Assembly (NCBI RefSeq): GCF_016863135.1
Contig: NZ_BOOH01000014.1
Span: 1 to 64,000 of the forward strand
Length of the DNA stretch: 64,000 bases
Reading direction: 5' to 3'
Source of the DNA: Planobispora longispora
Lineage (GTDB): Bacteria > Actinomycetota > Actinomycetes > Streptosporangiales > Streptosporangiaceae
Position numbers and translations under genes: made by a program
In this document: piece by piece, positions 1 to 9,916 of the stretch
Layout: the number at the start of each line of letters is the position of its first letter
How positions within the stretch are numbered: the first letter of the stretch is position 1
The notes under the pieces: generated by a model
The model's input: only the letters and a program-made list of their open reading frames with translations
Database searches by the model: none
What the model was told of the DNA's origin: nothing

Positions 1-2367
1 ATGGTCGACCAGCTGTCCAGCTTCGCCGCGGAGGTCACCCGCGTGGCCCGCGAGGTCGGCTCGGAGGGCAAGCTCGGCGGCCAGGCCCGGGTGGAGGGCG
101 CGGAGGGCATCTGGAAGCGCCTCACCGAGAGCGTGAACGAGCTGGCCGGCCGCCTCACCACCCAGGTCCGCGCGATCGCGGGGGTCACCACCGCCGTCGC
201 CCAGGGCGACCTGACCCGCTCGATCAGCATCGACGCCGAGGGTGAGATCGGCGAGCTCAAGGACAACATCAACACGATGGTGTCCGTCCTGCGCGCCACC
301 ACCACGGCCAACCAGGAACAAGACTGGCTGAAGTCCAACCTGGCCCGGATCTCCCGGCTCATGCAGGGGCACCGCGACCTGATGGAGGTCGCCCGGCTCA
401 TCATGAGCGAGCTGACCCCGCTGGTCTCCGCCCAATACGGCGCGTTCTACCTGGCCGGCGCCACCGGCGACCACGACCTGCACCTCATCGCCGGGTACGG
501 CACCACCGCGGCCACCAGCCCCCGCAAGCGGTTCGTCATCGGCCAGGGGATCGTCGGCCAGGCCGCCCTCGAGGGCAGGCGGATCCTGCTGCCGAAGGTC
601 CCCGCCCAGTACCTCACCGTGGACACCGGCCTCAGCACCTCGGTCCCCGCGCAGATCGTCGTCCTGCCGATCCTGTTCGAGAGCCAGGTTCTCGGCGTGC
701 TGGAGCTGGCCGCGTTCGAGGATTTCAGCGAGATCCAGCACGACTTCCTGAACCAGCTCGTCGAGACCATCGGCGTCACCATGAACACGATCATCGCCAA
801 CTCCCGGACCGAGGACCTCCTCACCGAGTCGCAGCGGCTCACCACCGAGCTGCGGGAACGATCCGACGAGCTCCAGCGCCAGCAGGAGGAGCTGCGCCGC
901 TCCAACGCCGAGCTGGAGGACAAGGCCGCGCTGCTGGCCAAGCAGAACCGGGCCATCGAGATCCAGAACTTCCAGATCGAGCAGGCCCGCCGCACGCTGG
1001 AGGAGCGCGCCGAGCAGCTGGTCGTCTCCTCCCGCTACAAGTCCGAGTTCGTCGCCAACATGTCGCACGAGCTGCGCACCCCGCTCAACAGCCTGCTGGT
1101 CCTGGCCAAGCTGCTGACCGAGAACGCCGAGGGCAACCTCACCCCCCAGCAGGTCGAGTTCGCCCGGACCATCCACGGCGCCGGCTCCGCGCTGCTCCAG
1201 CTGATCAACGACATCCTCGACCTGTCCAAGGTCGAGGCCGGGCGGATGGACATCCACCCGCAGCAGATCCCCCTGTCCAAGCTCGTCGACTACTGCGAGA
1301 CCACCTTCACCCCGCTCTCCCAGGACAAGGGCCTGTCGTTCACGGTCGAGGTGGACCCGTCGGTCCCGCAGGAGCTCCGCACCGACGAGCAGCGCATCCA
1401 GCAGGTGCTGCGCAACCTGCTCTCCAACGCGATCAAGTTCACGCCCAAGGGCGAGGTGCGGCTCCGCGTGCTCCGCGCCCAGCCCGGCATCTCCTTCGTG
1501 GACGAGACCCTGCGCGACGCCGAGGACATCCTGGCCTTCGAGGTGGTGGACACCGGCATCGGCATCGCGGCCGACAAGCTGGAGGTCATCTTCGAGGCGT
1601 TCCGGCAGGCCGACGGGACCACCAGCCGCAAGTACGGCGGGACCGGCCTGGGCCTGTCCATCTGCCGCGAGATCGCCCGCCTGCTCGGCGGCGAGATCCA
1701 CGTGGTCAGCGCCGTGGGCCGGGGAAGCACCTTCACCCTGTACCTTCCGGCGGCCTACGGGGGCCCGCTGGCCTCCCGCGACGGCGGCGCGGCGCCCCCG
1801 GTCGCCGACGCCGCCCCGCGCGACGTCGTGGCCGTGTCCACCGGCGTCCTGGAGGAGGGCCCCGAGCTGCCGGAGATCCCGCTGCCCGAGGTCATGCCGC
1901 CCATGCCGCTGCCGCACTTCCCCGAGTACGACGGGCAGGCGTGGACGGGGGAAGATCCGCTCAACAGCGCCAAGATCCTCATCGTGGACGACGACATCCG
2001 CAACGTCTTCGCGCTGACCAGCGTGCTGGAGCGGCACGGCGCCACGGTGGTCTTCGCCGAGAACGGCCGGGAGGGCATCGAGCAGCTGGAACGGAACGAG
2101 GACGTCGCCCTCGTCCTGATGGACATCATGATGCCGGAGATGGACGGCTGGGCGACCACCTCCGCGATCCGGCGGATGCCCCAGTTCGCCGATCTGCCGA
2201 TCATCGCGCTTACCGCTAAGGTCATGCAGGGCGACCGGGAGAAGAGCATCGCCTCCGGCGCCTCCGACTACGTGCCCAAGCCCGTCGACGTCGACCGCCT
2301 GCTGGAGCGTCTGCGCGGCTGGCTCAGCCGTGGCCGGGCGGCCAGTGACACACGTGAAGGGGCGTGA
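1..2367 (+). CDS. hybrid sensor histidine kinase/response regulator (5' end outside window)
   Basis: Autophosphorylating signalling kinase. The visible 788 residues begin inside HAMP-like repeats (about 1-100), so the true start lies upstream. A GAF domain follows (about 115-265), then a long coiled coil (about 270-345), then HisKA with the H-box [10 protein letters not shown] (His about 356). The HATPase carries [15 protein letters not shown] and [11 protein letters not shown]-terminal receiver domain (about 655-775) has VDDD, a phospho-acceptor Asp in [11 protein letters not shown], and a conserved Lys near YVPKP. No membrane segment is visible, so this part is probably cytoplasmic. The family often has many HAMP units in actinomycetes. 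The next response regulator begins 3 bases after the stop and is the likely partner or phosphate acceptor. The stimulus is unknown. Confidence 0.93.
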   Translation: MVDQLSSFAAEVTRVAREVGSEGKLGGQARVEGAEGIWKRLTESVNELAGRLTTQVRAIAGVTTAVAQGDLTRSISIDAEGEIGELKDNINTMVSVLRATTTANQEQDWLKSNLARISRLMQGHRDLMEVARLIMSELTPLVSAQYGAFYLAGATGDHDLHLIAGYGTTAATSPRKRFVIGQGIVGQAALEGRRILLPKVPAQYLTVDTGLSTSVPAQIVVLPILFESQVLGVLELAAFEDFSEIQHDFLNQLVETIGVTMNTIIANSRTEDLLTESQRLTTELRERSDELQRQQEELRRSNAELEDKAALLAKQNRAIEIQNFQIEQARRTLEERAEQLVVSSRYKSEFVANMSHELRTPLNSLLVLAKLLTENAEGNLTPQQVEFARTIHGAGSALLQLINDILDLSKVEAGRMDIHPQQIPLSKLVDYCETTFTPLSQDKGLSFTVEVDPSVPQELRTDEQRIQQVLRNLLSNAIKFTPKGEVRLRVLRAQPGISFVDETLRDAEDILAFEVVDTGIGIAADKLEVIFEAFRQADGTTSRKYGGTGLGLSICREIARLLGGEIHVVSAVGRGSTFTLYLPAAYGGPLASRDGGAAPPVADAAPRDVVAVSTGVLEEGPELPEIPLPEVMPPMPLPHFPEYDGQAWTGEDPLNSAKILIVDDDIRNVFALTSVLERHGATVVFAENGREGIEQLERNEDVALVLMDIMMPEMDGWATTSAIRRMPQFADLPIIALTAKVMQGDREKSIASGASDYVPKPVDVDRLLERLRGWLSRGRAASDTREGA

Positions 2368-2370
2368 TCG

Positions 2371-3003
2371 ATGCCCGACAGAGCCAAGATTCTCCTGGTC
2401 GACGACCGCGAGGAGAACCTGATCGCCCTCGAGGCCATCCTCAGTTCCCTCGACCTCGTCCCCGTCCGTGCCCGGTCCGGTGAGGAGGCCCTGAAGGCCC
2501 TGCTCAGCACCGAGTTCGCACTGATCCTGCTGGACGTGCGGATGCCCGGCATGGACGGGTTCGAGACGGCGTCGCACATCAAACGCCGCGAACGCACCCG
2601 GAACATTCCGATCATCTTCCTGACGGTGGTCGACAGCGCGCCCGACTACGCCTTCCGCAGCTACGCCGCCGGCGCGGTCGACTACCTGACCAAGCCCTTC
2701 GACCCGTGGGTGCTGCGGGCCAAGGTCTCGGTCTTCGTCGAGCTGTACAACATGAACCGCCGCCTGGCGGAGCAGGCCGGCATGCTCCGCGAGCGCCTGA
2801 CCGCCGAACTCCCCCCCGGCCGGGCCGGCGACCAGGCCGCCGTGCTGCCCGAGCTCTCACGCCGCCTCACCGCCGTCGAGAGCGAGCTCGCCCGCGTCCG
2901 CGAGCTGGCCCGCAAGTCCAACGACCCCACCCTCACCGGCCCCCTCTCCGATCTCGCCGACCGCCTCAACCACCTCCGTTCCGGCTTCGACGCCCTCACC
3001 TGA
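2371..3003 (+). CDS. stand-alone response regulator with C-terminal coiled coil
   Basis: 210-residue CheY-like receiver. The acidic pair D11/D12, phospho-acceptor D55 (LILLDVRMPG), the switch region and K108 (YLTKPF) are all present. Residues about 115-205 are helical and charged, with no DNA-binding or enzymatic output domain visible. It probably works through protein contacts or as a phosphate sink. It starts 3 bases after the upstream hybrid kinase, so co-transcription and functional pairing are very likely. The ATG lies directly after the kinase stop. Confidence 0.9.
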   Translation: MPDRAKILLVDDREENLIALEAILSSLDLVPVRARSGEEALKALLSTEFALILLDVRMPGMDGFETASHIKRRERTRNIPIIFLTVVDSAPDYAFRSYAAGAVDYLTKPFDPWVLRAKVSVFVELYNMNRRLAEQAGMLRERLTAELPPGRAGDQAAVLPELSRRLTAVESELARVRELARKSNDPTLTGPLSDLADRLNHLRSGFDALT

Positions 3004-3051
3004 GGCCCTCCTCCCCTCCCCGCCCCCGCCGTCCCACCGCCATGGCGCCGC

Positions 3052-3085
3052 TGCCCGGCGCCGCCGTACGGCGTTGCGCCGGGCA
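3052..3085. terminator. bidirectional hairpin between convergent genes
   Basis: 10-base perfect arms TGCCCGGCGC (3052-3061) and GCGCCGGGCA (3076-3085), with a further palindrome CGCCGTACGGCG across the loop. It sits between the convergent response regulator and kinase genes. There is no T-run, as is common for actinomycete hairpins. Confidence 0.6.
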
Positions 3086-3098
3086 GGACGGCCGACGG

Positions 3099-4760
3099 TC
3101 AGGAGGAAGGCGACGGGCGGGGAGAGAGCGGGTTCCACACCCGGGCGGTGCGGTCGTCGCCGCCGGAGACCACCACGGGGCGACCTTGTTGCCCAGGGCC
3201 CACGGTCGACACGACTCCGCCGGTGTGGCCGGTGAACGGCGCGCCGACCGGCTCCCCGGTCGCCAGATCCCAGACCCGCACCGTGCGGTCGTGACCGCCG
3301 GAGACGACCACCGGCCGCCCCTCCAGCTCCGCGACCGCCACCGACGAGACCCCGCCGGCATGGCCGGGGAACGGTGTCCCGATCGGCTCCCCCGTGGTCG
3401 GGTTCCAGACCCGCACGGTCTTCTCGTCACCGGAGACGATCACCGGACGGCCGTCCAGTCGTGCCGCCGCCATCGTCCAGACCGTGCCGCCGTGTTCGAG
3501 TGACACGACGGAGGCGCCGGAAGCCCGGTCAGGGGCGCCGGAGACATCCGGCCGGGACGAGCCGGCAGCGCCGGAAGCGCCGGAAGCGCCGGACCGAGGG
3601 GATCCGGAGACATCCGGCTGCTGGAACCAGACGACCCCGCCGACCAGGAGGAGAGCGGTGACGACGGAGCCCGCGGCCGTCAGCAGGCGGCGCGGGACGG
3701 GACGGGGCTCGGCGGCCGGGCGCTGGAAGCCCGCAGGGAGCCCGCTCCCGGCGCCGACGCCGGTTCCACTTCCGGTGCCAGTTCCGGTCCCGCTTCCGGC
3801 ACCGGCTCCACTCCCGCTCCCGGGCTCCCGGCGGGTGAGCTCGCCGAGCACGTCGGAGACGGCGGGCCGGGCCGCCGGGTCTTTGGCCAGGCAGGCGGCC
3901 AGCAGCGGGCGCAGACGGCCGGGCGTCCCGGTCAGGTCGGGCTCGCGGTTCAGAACGGCGTTCATCACCGCCGCCTGGACGTTCCCGGGGAAGGCCGGGT
4001 GCCCGGTGGCGGCGTACACGATGGTGGCCGCCCAGCTGAACACGTCCGACGCCGGACCGGCTTCCGCCCCGTTGAGCTGCTCGGGCGCCAGGTAGGCCGG
4101 TAAGCCCACCAGTTCCGAGCTCGTGGAGGTGCGGTCGAGCGTCCGGGCGATGCCGAAGTCGATGACCACGGGCCCCTCCGGCCCCATGATCGCATTCCTG
4201 GGCTTGACGTCGCGGTGGACGACGCCCGCCCGGTGGATCGCCTCCAGCGCCGTCAGGGTGGTGACCGCGAGCCGTTCCAGGCCGCTCCCCGCCCGTGGCC
4301 CCTCATCGGCGATCAGGTCGTGCAGGGACGGCCCCGGGATGTACTCGCTGACCAGATAGGGCCGGTCACCGACGATGCCCGCGTCGAGGACCCTGGCGGT
4401 GCAGAACACCGCGATCCTCCGGATGACCTCCGCCTCCCGCAGGAACCGCTCCCGGGCCACGGGATCGGCCGCCATCCTGGCGTGCAGCACCTTGACGGCC
4501 ACCCGGTGGCCCCTCGGCGACTCGGCGAGGTAGACCGCGCCCTGACCGCCCTCGCCCAGCACCCCGGTCAGGCGGTAGCCGCCGATCCGCTCCGGGTCGC
4601 CCGCGCTCAGCGGGCCGGGGCCGGGCACCGCGCGCCTCTCTCCACAGCCCTGCGTCTCTCCGCCACGCCGAGTGCCTCCCTGCTGTCCGGCGCACCGGCT
4701 CACGTGCGGTTCTCCACCCGCCGTGCCCGCATCCGCCGCTCCACCGACCGGCCCTACCAT
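3099..4760 (-). CDS. transmembrane Ser/Thr protein kinase with C-terminal WD40 blades
   Basis: 553-residue Hanks-type kinase. Numbered from the chosen ATG, the kinase domain spans about 62-315: glycine loop GEGGQGAVYLA, K90, HRDVKPRN (D184, N189), DFG at 201-203 and an APE-like LAPEQ. A Gly/Ser/Thr-only linker follows (313-343), then one membrane helix (about 359-378), a Ser/Gly/Ala-rich stretch, and three WD40-like repeats (about 418-553, each with VVSGG..RTVRVW). A cytoplasmic kinase with an extracytoplasmic propeller fragment is inferred. Three blades are too few for a closed propeller, so it may oligomerise. Upstream in-frame codons reach 4973 but would cross into the divergent methyltransferase gene. 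A GTG at 4703 with GGTGGAG upstream is an alternative start. Confidence 0.85.
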   Translation of the reverse strand: MVGPVGGAADAGTAGGEPHVSRCAGQQGGTRRGGETQGCGERRAVPGPGPLSAGDPERIGGYRLTGVLGEGGQGAVYLAESPRGHRVAVKVLHARMAADPVARERFLREAEVIRRIAVFCTARVLDAGIVGDRPYLVSEYIPGPSLHDLIADEGPRAGSGLERLAVTTLTALEAIHRAGVVHRDVKPRNAIMGPEGPVVIDFGIARTLDRTSTSSELVGLPAYLAPEQLNGAEAGPASDVFSWAATIVYAATGHPAFPGNVQAAVMNAVLNREPDLTGTPGRLRPLLAACLAKDPAARPAVSDVLGELTRREPGSGSGAGAGSGTGTGTGSGTGVGAGSGLPAGFQRPAAEPRPVPRRLLTAAGSVVTALLLVGGVVWFQQPDVSGSPRSGASGASGAAGSSRPDVSGAPDRASGASVVSLEHGGTVWTMAAARLDGRPVIVSGDEKTVRVWNPTTGEPIGTPFPGHAGGVSSVAVAELEGRPVVVSGGHDRTVRVWDLATGEPVGAPFTGHTGGVVSTVGPGQQGRPVVVSGGDDRTARVWNPLSPRPSPSS

Positions 4761-4899
4761 GATCCGGAACCATCCGGCCAGAACGGCGACCGCCCGCTCC
4801 CGCCTTTCCGCCTCCCGTACGGCCCGCGCCCGCACGGCCCGCCGTACGGGATGGGCGGTGGCGCGTTGACGGGGGCCACGAGGCGGGAGAAGTTGGGGT

Positions 4900-5550
4900 A
4901 TGACTGATTGGCGGCGTGCCGGGCTGGTCCCCGTGGTGTACGACGTCGGGGTCGAGCACGAGCGGATCGGCACGATGGGCGGCAGGCTGCTGTGGGGAGC
5001 GGATCTGCGCCGCTTCTACCGCGGCATCGAGGAGCTGCGGACGCTCGTGGACGGCGGGCACGTGCTCGACGTCCCCTGCGGTGGGGGCATCGCCTTCCGG
5101 GGATTGCCGAAGAAGGGCCCCTACCGTTACGTGGCGCTCGACCTCTCCCCGGTGATGGTGGGGCGGGCACGGGCCAACGCGGCGCGGAACGGGCTACGGG
5201 AGATCGTCTTCCTGCGGGGGGACGTGTCCGCGCTGCCCCACCCCCCGGACGCCTTCGACCTGTGCGTCAGCTACTTCGGCCTGCACTGCTTCCCCGATCC
5301 GGCGGCGGCCCTGGCGGAGATGGGCCGCGTCCTGCGGCCCGGCGGGCGGTTGCGGGGAACCTCGATCGTGCGCGGGGGCGGCCTGCGCCAGGATGCGATC
5401 ATCTCGCTGTTCCGGCGGGTCGGGGCGTTCGGGACCGTGGGGACGGCGCAGGAGTTGTCGTCCTGGCTCTCCGCCGGCGGGTTCGACGACATCGACGTCG
5501 ATCGCGACGGCGCCGTCGCGTTCTTCTCCGCACGGCGCGCCTTCGGATAA
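4900..5550 (+). CDS. class I SAM-dependent methyltransferase
   Basis: 216-residue Rossmann-fold methyltransferase. SAM-binding motif I is VLDVPCGGG (about 55-63), with an acidic residue in VALDLSP and FDLCVSYFGLHCFPDP as motif IV. The Methyltransf_11 pattern fits UbiE/Coq5-like enzymes, but the substrate cannot be read from sequence. GGCGGGAGAAG precedes the ATG. It is transcribed alone, divergent from the kinase and convergent with the NYN gene. Confidence 0.85.
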   Translation: MTDWRRAGLVPVVYDVGVEHERIGTMGGRLLWGADLRRFYRGIEELRTLVDGGHVLDVPCGGGIAFRGLPKKGPYRYVALDLSPVMVGRARANAARNGLREIVFLRGDVSALPHPPDAFDLCVSYFGLHCFPDPAAALAEMGRVLRPGGRLRGTSIVRGGGLRQDAIISLFRRVGAFGTVGTAQELSSWLSAGGFDDIDVDRDGAVAFFSARRAFG

Positions 5551-5551
5551 C

Positions 5552-5578
5552 CGGCGGGCCGTGTGCCGGGGCCCGCCG
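5552..5578. terminator. hairpin between convergent genes
   Basis: 9-base perfect arms CGGCGGGCC (5552-5560) and GGCCCGCCG (5570-5578) lie directly after the methyltransferase stop and before the NYN stop, so they could serve both strands. Confidence 0.6.
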
Positions 5579-5582
5579 CGGG

Positions 5583-6911
5583 TCAGCGGCGGGCCTGCTC
5601 CAGGGCGTCCCAGAACCCCCGGCGCAGGGCGTGGCGGACCTCGTCGTGGAGGAGGAAGTCGATCGGCAGGGAGGAGCCCTGCAGGAGGCGGGCCTCCAGG
5701 TCGGAGGGCATGCGCGGCTTGCGGGCCAGGACCGCCTCCAGCCACAGGGCCGGGGCGTCCTTGGCCACGGACTCGCCGAAGTCGTGGCCCTCGGTGTGCG
5801 CGGCCTTCACCGCGTCCGCCAGCGTGGTCGTGCCGCCCGTGGCGGCGTTCTGGATCGGGACGGGGGCCGCCTGCGGGCCGGTGTAGGGGCCGGCGGGCTG
5901 CGGGCCCGTGTAGGGGCCGACGGGCTGGTAGCTCGCCATGGCCCCGGTGCCGCCCGAGGAGTACGGCGCGGAGGATCCGGAAGAGCCCGAGGAGGCCGAG
6001 GAGGCCGAGGAGGCCGAGGAGTACGGCGAGGCCGTGGACATCGGGCCGGTCGGGTTGCTGTGACCCGCGGGCGGGGAGGGCGCCGAGGAGGCGGCCGGGG
6101 GCGCGGCGGACGAGGACGGCGGAGCGGGCGGGGCGGCCGGGGACGGCTCCTGGGAGTAGCCCGGGTAGGCGGGCAGCGCGGGAGGAGAGGCGCTGGACCT
6201 GGACGTCTGGACCGGTGAGGCGGGGGCGACGGGGGTGATGCCGTTGCTCGGCGTGGCGCCGGACGAGATCGCGTTGCCGAGCGGGGCGGGGGCGCTCAGC
6301 GGGGTGGAGCCGGTCACGGCCTGGTGGCCGTTGTTCGCCGCGGAGCCGTTGCCCAGCGCCGGGAGCTCGGTGACGCCGGTGTTCAGGGTGACGTACGGCC
6401 GCAGGTGGCCGCCGCTCATCTCGATCAGGTCGTCGCACTCCTGGCGGAGGGAGCGGGAGACGGCCCAGCCGCCGTCGGCGGCGATGTGCACCAGGGTGAT
6501 CCGGATGCCGAGGTCCTGGGCGTCGCAGACGACCTGGGCCAGGTCCTCGTCACCGCTGACCACCACGGCGTCGCAGATCGCGTTGTTGCGGGCGAGCGTC
6601 ATCAGGTCGCGGTGGACCTGGGCGTCCACACCCTCGCGGCGGCCCGGGCGGATGCGGGACAGGCGGAGTTTGAGGCCGGGGATGTCGGCCAGGGCGTCGT
6701 GCTCGGGGGTGTGGCGGCCCTCGACGGTCGCCTCGTACCAGTAGCAGCGCAGCGCCGGCAGCCCGGTGCGCTCTCTGGACAGATCGGTGAGGAGCTGGAT
6801 GAGGCCCGGGTAGTCCCAGGCGACCGCCTCTCGGCGACGGGTCCCGTGCACGGCCATCGCGCCGTCCGCCAGAAGGTAGCCAGCGTCCACGAACAGCGCG
6901 CAGCGATCCAC
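5583..6911 (-). CDS. NYN-domain (LabA/DUF88-like) protein with low-complexity tail
   Basis: 442-residue protein. Residues 1-175 form a PIN-like NYN domain with acidic active-site candidates D9 (FVDAGYLL), D96 (GVDAQVHRD), D102 and D121/D123 (VVSGDEDL). NYN proteins are putative metal-dependent RNases. Residues about 185-370 are Pro/Ser/Ala/Gly-rich, with short repeats such as SSASSASSAS and GPYTGPQ, and look disordered. A conserved-looking charged end (about 375-442) follows. The start is GTG, read from the codon just after AAAGGGCGG, a suitable ribosome-binding site. The RNA target is unknown. Confidence 0.8.
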   Translation of the reverse strand: MDRCALFVDAGYLLADGAMAVHGTRRREAVAWDYPGLIQLLTDLSRERTGLPALRCYWYEATVEGRHTPEHDALADIPGLKLRLSRIRPGRREGVDAQVHRDLMTLARNNAICDAVVVSGDEDLAQVVCDAQDLGIRITLVHIAADGGWAVSRSLRQECDDLIEMSGGHLRPYVTLNTGVTELPALGNGSAANNGHQAVTGSTPLSAPAPLGNAISSGATPSNGITPVAPASPVQTSRSSASPPALPAYPGYSQEPSPAAPPAPPSSSAAPPAASSAPSPPAGHSNPTGPMSTASPYSSASSASSASSGSSGSSAPYSSGGTGAMASYQPVGPYTGPQPAGPYTGPQAAPVPIQNAATGGTTTLADAVKAAHTEGHDFGESVAKDAPALWLEAVLARKPRMPSDLEARLLQGSSLPIDFLLHDEVRHALRRGFWDALEQARR

Positions 6912-7116
6912 GCGACACCGCCCTTTCTACGCGGCCCGACCCTACGGCTCAGACATGCTCGAGAACGCCCTGAGAGACCGGGCAGGCAGCCCTTCCTCAG
7001 GGTAATCAAGCAACTGATCGTCCGAAGGTGAATCCTGACGATTCCACCATCGCCCGACCATCCGCCGGAGCGTTTACGCAGACCGTACCAGTTCGTCCCG
7101 TTCTTGAAACCGTTCA

Positions 7117-9762
7117 TTACGAACGGGCCTGCACGTGCACCGCAGCCACTCCGAACAGCAGGGCGTCGCGGCGGCTGCTCACTCTCAGCACCGGGGCGCG
7201 ACCGAGGGAAGCCCGGAAGTCGTCGACGTCCACCCCGGGGGTCGAACGGGTGCCCAGCGCCCCCGTGGCGGAGCCGTCGAAGACGTCGCCCGGGTCACGG
7301 CTCCCGCCCTCCGGCCGGAGCGCGCCGCGTCCCAGCGTCACGCGGTCTCCCCGCACGCCGGCCTCGCCGTCCCAGGTCACCAGGCTGATCCGGGCGGGCG
7401 CGGCGTTCGTCAGCCCGCCGAGCGGGACCTGCGCCGGCGTCGCGCGGCCGACCGCGGTGACGGTGTCGACGACGACCGCCTGGCTGTACGGCCGCCGCGG
7501 ATCGGCGGCGATGACCACGAGGCTCCATCCGGCGTACCGGGCGGCCCTGCCCCGCACCGGGACGTCGGCCACCCAGTAGCGGCCCCTGAGCCGGTGCACC
7601 AGCCGGGTCACGTCGGCGAACGCCTGGTACGCCCGGCCGGTCGGCAGCCTCCGCTCCGCCGTCCGCGCGGCCCTCACCCGGGTGTAGCGCTCGTCTCCGG
7701 GCGCCTTGAACTTGACGTGCCCGGAGGCCGGCGCGCTCGCCGACCAGTAGAGCCCGGCCCAGACGATCCTGCTGCGCTTGGGCAGCACCAGCCGCGCCGC
7801 GCTCGAACTCTTCGTCGACGGATCCCGGTCCAGGTCGAGAGGGCGCGTCAGGCCGCTGGAGCGCGCCGGACCCGAGCGTGTCGGGCCGGTGGAACGCCTC
7901 GGGCCGGTGGGCGCGCGCGTCAGAAGGGTGTTGCCGATCGCGGCGGTGGTCACCCGGCCGTCGGTGGCGAAGCGCGCCGGGGCCCCGGCGGCCCGCACCC
8001 CGCCCGCCGACGTGGCCGTCGTCCTCGTGTCCCCCGCGGTGATCCGGACCGAGGACGTCCCGCCCTCGGCGGCCTCCGGCGAGACCAGCACCCGCAGGAA
8101 GATCGCGGTGGACCGGCCCGCCGCCAGCGGCCCCCGGACGCAGCGCGCGCCCGCGGGCGCCGCCCGGCAGGACCAGCCGTCGACCGTGCCGACGGGTCCG
8201 TTGCGCACCCCGGCCGGCCCCGGGTCGGCGGGGCGCGCGTCGGCGAGCCCGGCCCTGGCGGGACCCCCTTCGGCGGGCTCCGTGCCGTCACGCCCCGCAT
8301 CCGCCCAGGCCCGCCCGGCCGCCGTGCTCACACCGGCCGCCGTGCTCATGCCGGTCGCCGTCCTTCCATCGGCGGAGGCGGTCACCACGACCGGACCGGC
8401 CAGCGCGACGGGGCCGACGGCGGAGATCGTCCGGTTCCGTCCCGCCGTGGGGAGCAGCGTCACCCCGTCCGGGAAGATGACGCGCGCCACGAGCCTCCCG
8501 CTCCGGTCCGTGCCGGCGTTGCGCAGCCGTACGGCCACCATGCCCGGCTCGGACCTGACCAGCGCGCCGAGCGTGTCGATCCGGGCGACCAGGCGCGGAG
8601 CGGGGGCGGAGTCCGGCCCGGGACGGGGGGCCGGCTCCGAAGGCCGGCCGAACGGCGGGACCACGACCACGGACCTGTGGGGATCCGGCGTCCCCTCCCG
8701 TGAGGACCCCGGATCGCCCGGCGACGGCGTGCCGTCCGGCAGCGACGGGACGTCCGAAGGCGACGGGGCGTCCGGGCCGGGTTGCGCGACGATCGGCGCG
8801 GGTATCGGGGTGGACGTGTGGGCCGGGCTGAACAGCGCCGGGTCGCCCATCGCCGTCACCACCAGGGCCACGGCCACGGTGAGCGCGACGGCGGCGCCGA
8901 CGGTCGCGGCGATCTGCTGCCACCTGCCGGGCTCCCGCCCCCACCCGATCACGCCGCCGAGGAGCCCTCCGCCGCGGTCGTTCCTGCCCAGCGCCGTGAG
9001 ATATCCGCTCAGGGTGGGGCCGGCGATGAGGGGACCGACGATGACGCGCAGGCCCTGGCTGACGTCGTTCAGCTCCATGAACACGACGCGGCAGTCCGCG
9101 CAGTCCGCCACGTGCCGGTCGACGGAGCGGCTCTCGCGCTTGGCCAGCCCGCCCCGGACGTAGGCGCCCATCTTCGCCAGCACCGAACGGCATCCGTGCC
9201 GGGGCGCGCCGGCGAGGTGGGCGCGCAGGCACGCCTGGCGCAGCCCTTCCAGCGCCTGGCAGGCGAACGCCGCCACGGCGTCCTGCGGCAGGCCGAGGAG
9301 GATCGCGATCTCGGCGGGCGAGGCCCGTTCCACCTCGGTGTGCCACAGGACCAGCTGCCACCGCTCGGGCAGCGAGAGGAAGGCCCTGGCGACCAGCGAG
9401 CGCTCCAGGCCGGTCAGCGCGGGGTCCACGAACGGCACACCGGGGTCGAAGAGCTCGATCTCGGTCCCGGCGCCGTGCCCGCCCTCGTTCCGTCCGCGCT
9501 CGTAGAGCGTACGGCGCAGCGCGGTGAGCAGGTACGGCCGGAAGGACTCCCGGGGGCCGCCGTCCCGCCTGATCAGGTCGAGGAGTCTGGTGAACGTCTC
9601 CGCGACCACGTCCTCGACCTCGGCGGGCGTGTGGACGAGTTGCCTGGCCAGAGCCCGTGCCGCGGCCACGTGCCGCTCGTAGAGGCCGACATAGGCCGCC
9701 GCGTTCCCGCCTCTGATCGCGGCGAGCAGCCCGGCGTCCCCTTGGAGCATGTCCATACTCAT
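7117..9762 (-). CDS. ECF-like sigma factor fused to zinc finger, membrane helix and secreted domain
   Basis: 881 residues. Region 2-like sequence (about 15-90, AEVEDVVAETFTRLLDLIR) and region 4-like sequence (about 120-180, LPERWQLVLWHTEVERASPAEIAILLGL) form a sigma-70 ECF core. A zf-HC2-like motif H217-x3-C221-x2-C224 (HVADCADC), usual in anti-sigma factors, comes next. A membrane helix (about 284-305), a Pro/Ser-rich stalk and a large extracytoplasmic part follow. The extracytoplasmic part holds an Ig-like segment (LRNAGTDRSG) and a C-terminal DUF3344-like segment (IVWAGLYWSA). ECF groups with such C-terminal membrane extensions are known in Actinobacteria, and no separate anti-sigma gene is adjacent. 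The ATG at 9762 follows GTGAGGTCACA. An in-frame GTG at 9792 is a weaker choice. Confidence 0.82.
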   Translation of the reverse strand: MSMDMLQGDAGLLAAIRGGNAAAYVGLYERHVAAARALARQLVHTPAEVEDVVAETFTRLLDLIRRDGGPRESFRPYLLTALRRTLYERGRNEGGHGAGTEIELFDPGVPFVDPALTGLERSLVARAFLSLPERWQLVLWHTEVERASPAEIAILLGLPQDAVAAFACQALEGLRQACLRAHLAGAPRHGCRSVLAKMGAYVRGGLAKRESRSVDRHVADCADCRVVFMELNDVSQGLRVIVGPLIAGPTLSGYLTALGRNDRGGGLLGGVIGWGREPGRWQQIAATVGAAVALTVAVALVVTAMGDPALFSPAHTSTPIPAPIVAQPGPDAPSPSDVPSLPDGTPSPGDPGSSREGTPDPHRSVVVVPPFGRPSEPAPRPGPDSAPAPRLVARIDTLGALVRSEPGMVAVRLRNAGTDRSGRLVARVIFPDGVTLLPTAGRNRTISAVGPVALAGPVVVTASADGRTATGMSTAAGVSTAAGRAWADAGRDGTEPAEGGPARAGLADARPADPGPAGVRNGPVGTVDGWSCRAAPAGARCVRGPLAAGRSTAIFLRVLVSPEAAEGGTSSVRITAGDTRTTATSAGGVRAAGAPARFATDGRVTTAAIGNTLLTRAPTGPRRSTGPTRSGPARSSGLTRPLDLDRDPSTKSSSAARLVLPKRSRIVWAGLYWSASAPASGHVKFKAPGDERYTRVRAARTAERRLPTGRAYQAFADVTRLVHRLRGRYWVADVPVRGRAARYAGWSLVVIAADPRRPYSQAVVVDTVTAVGRATPAQVPLGGLTNAAPARISLVTWDGEAGVRGDRVTLGRGALRPEGGSRDPGDVFDGSATGALGTRSTPGVDVDDFRASLGRAPVLRVSSRRDALLFGVAAVHVQARS

Positions 9763-9903
9763 TGTGACCTCACGATTACCCAGCGTTGCCACGCGGGTTC
9801 ATTCCGCACTCCATGCCAGGGCTAAACCGGGATGGGCTCTTTACCTCGCCGGCACCTCGCCGGCCGGTCCCGGGGCGGCGCGGGCCCGCCGCCCGAGCGG
9901 CCC

Positions 9904-9909
9904 TAATCT
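9904..9909 (+). promoter_or_regulatory. -10 element for leaderless pyrE
   Basis: TAATCT followed by 7 bases and then the pyrE ATG at 9917, with no Shine-Dalgarno sequence. Transcription would begin at or next to the start codon. Confidence 0.6.
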
Positions 9910-9916
9910 TGTCGGC

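Noticed and set aside
4761-4973. Longer N-terminus of the Ser/Thr kinase up to 4973
   Set aside because: It would run through the promoter and first codons of the divergent methyltransferase and has no conserved sequence.
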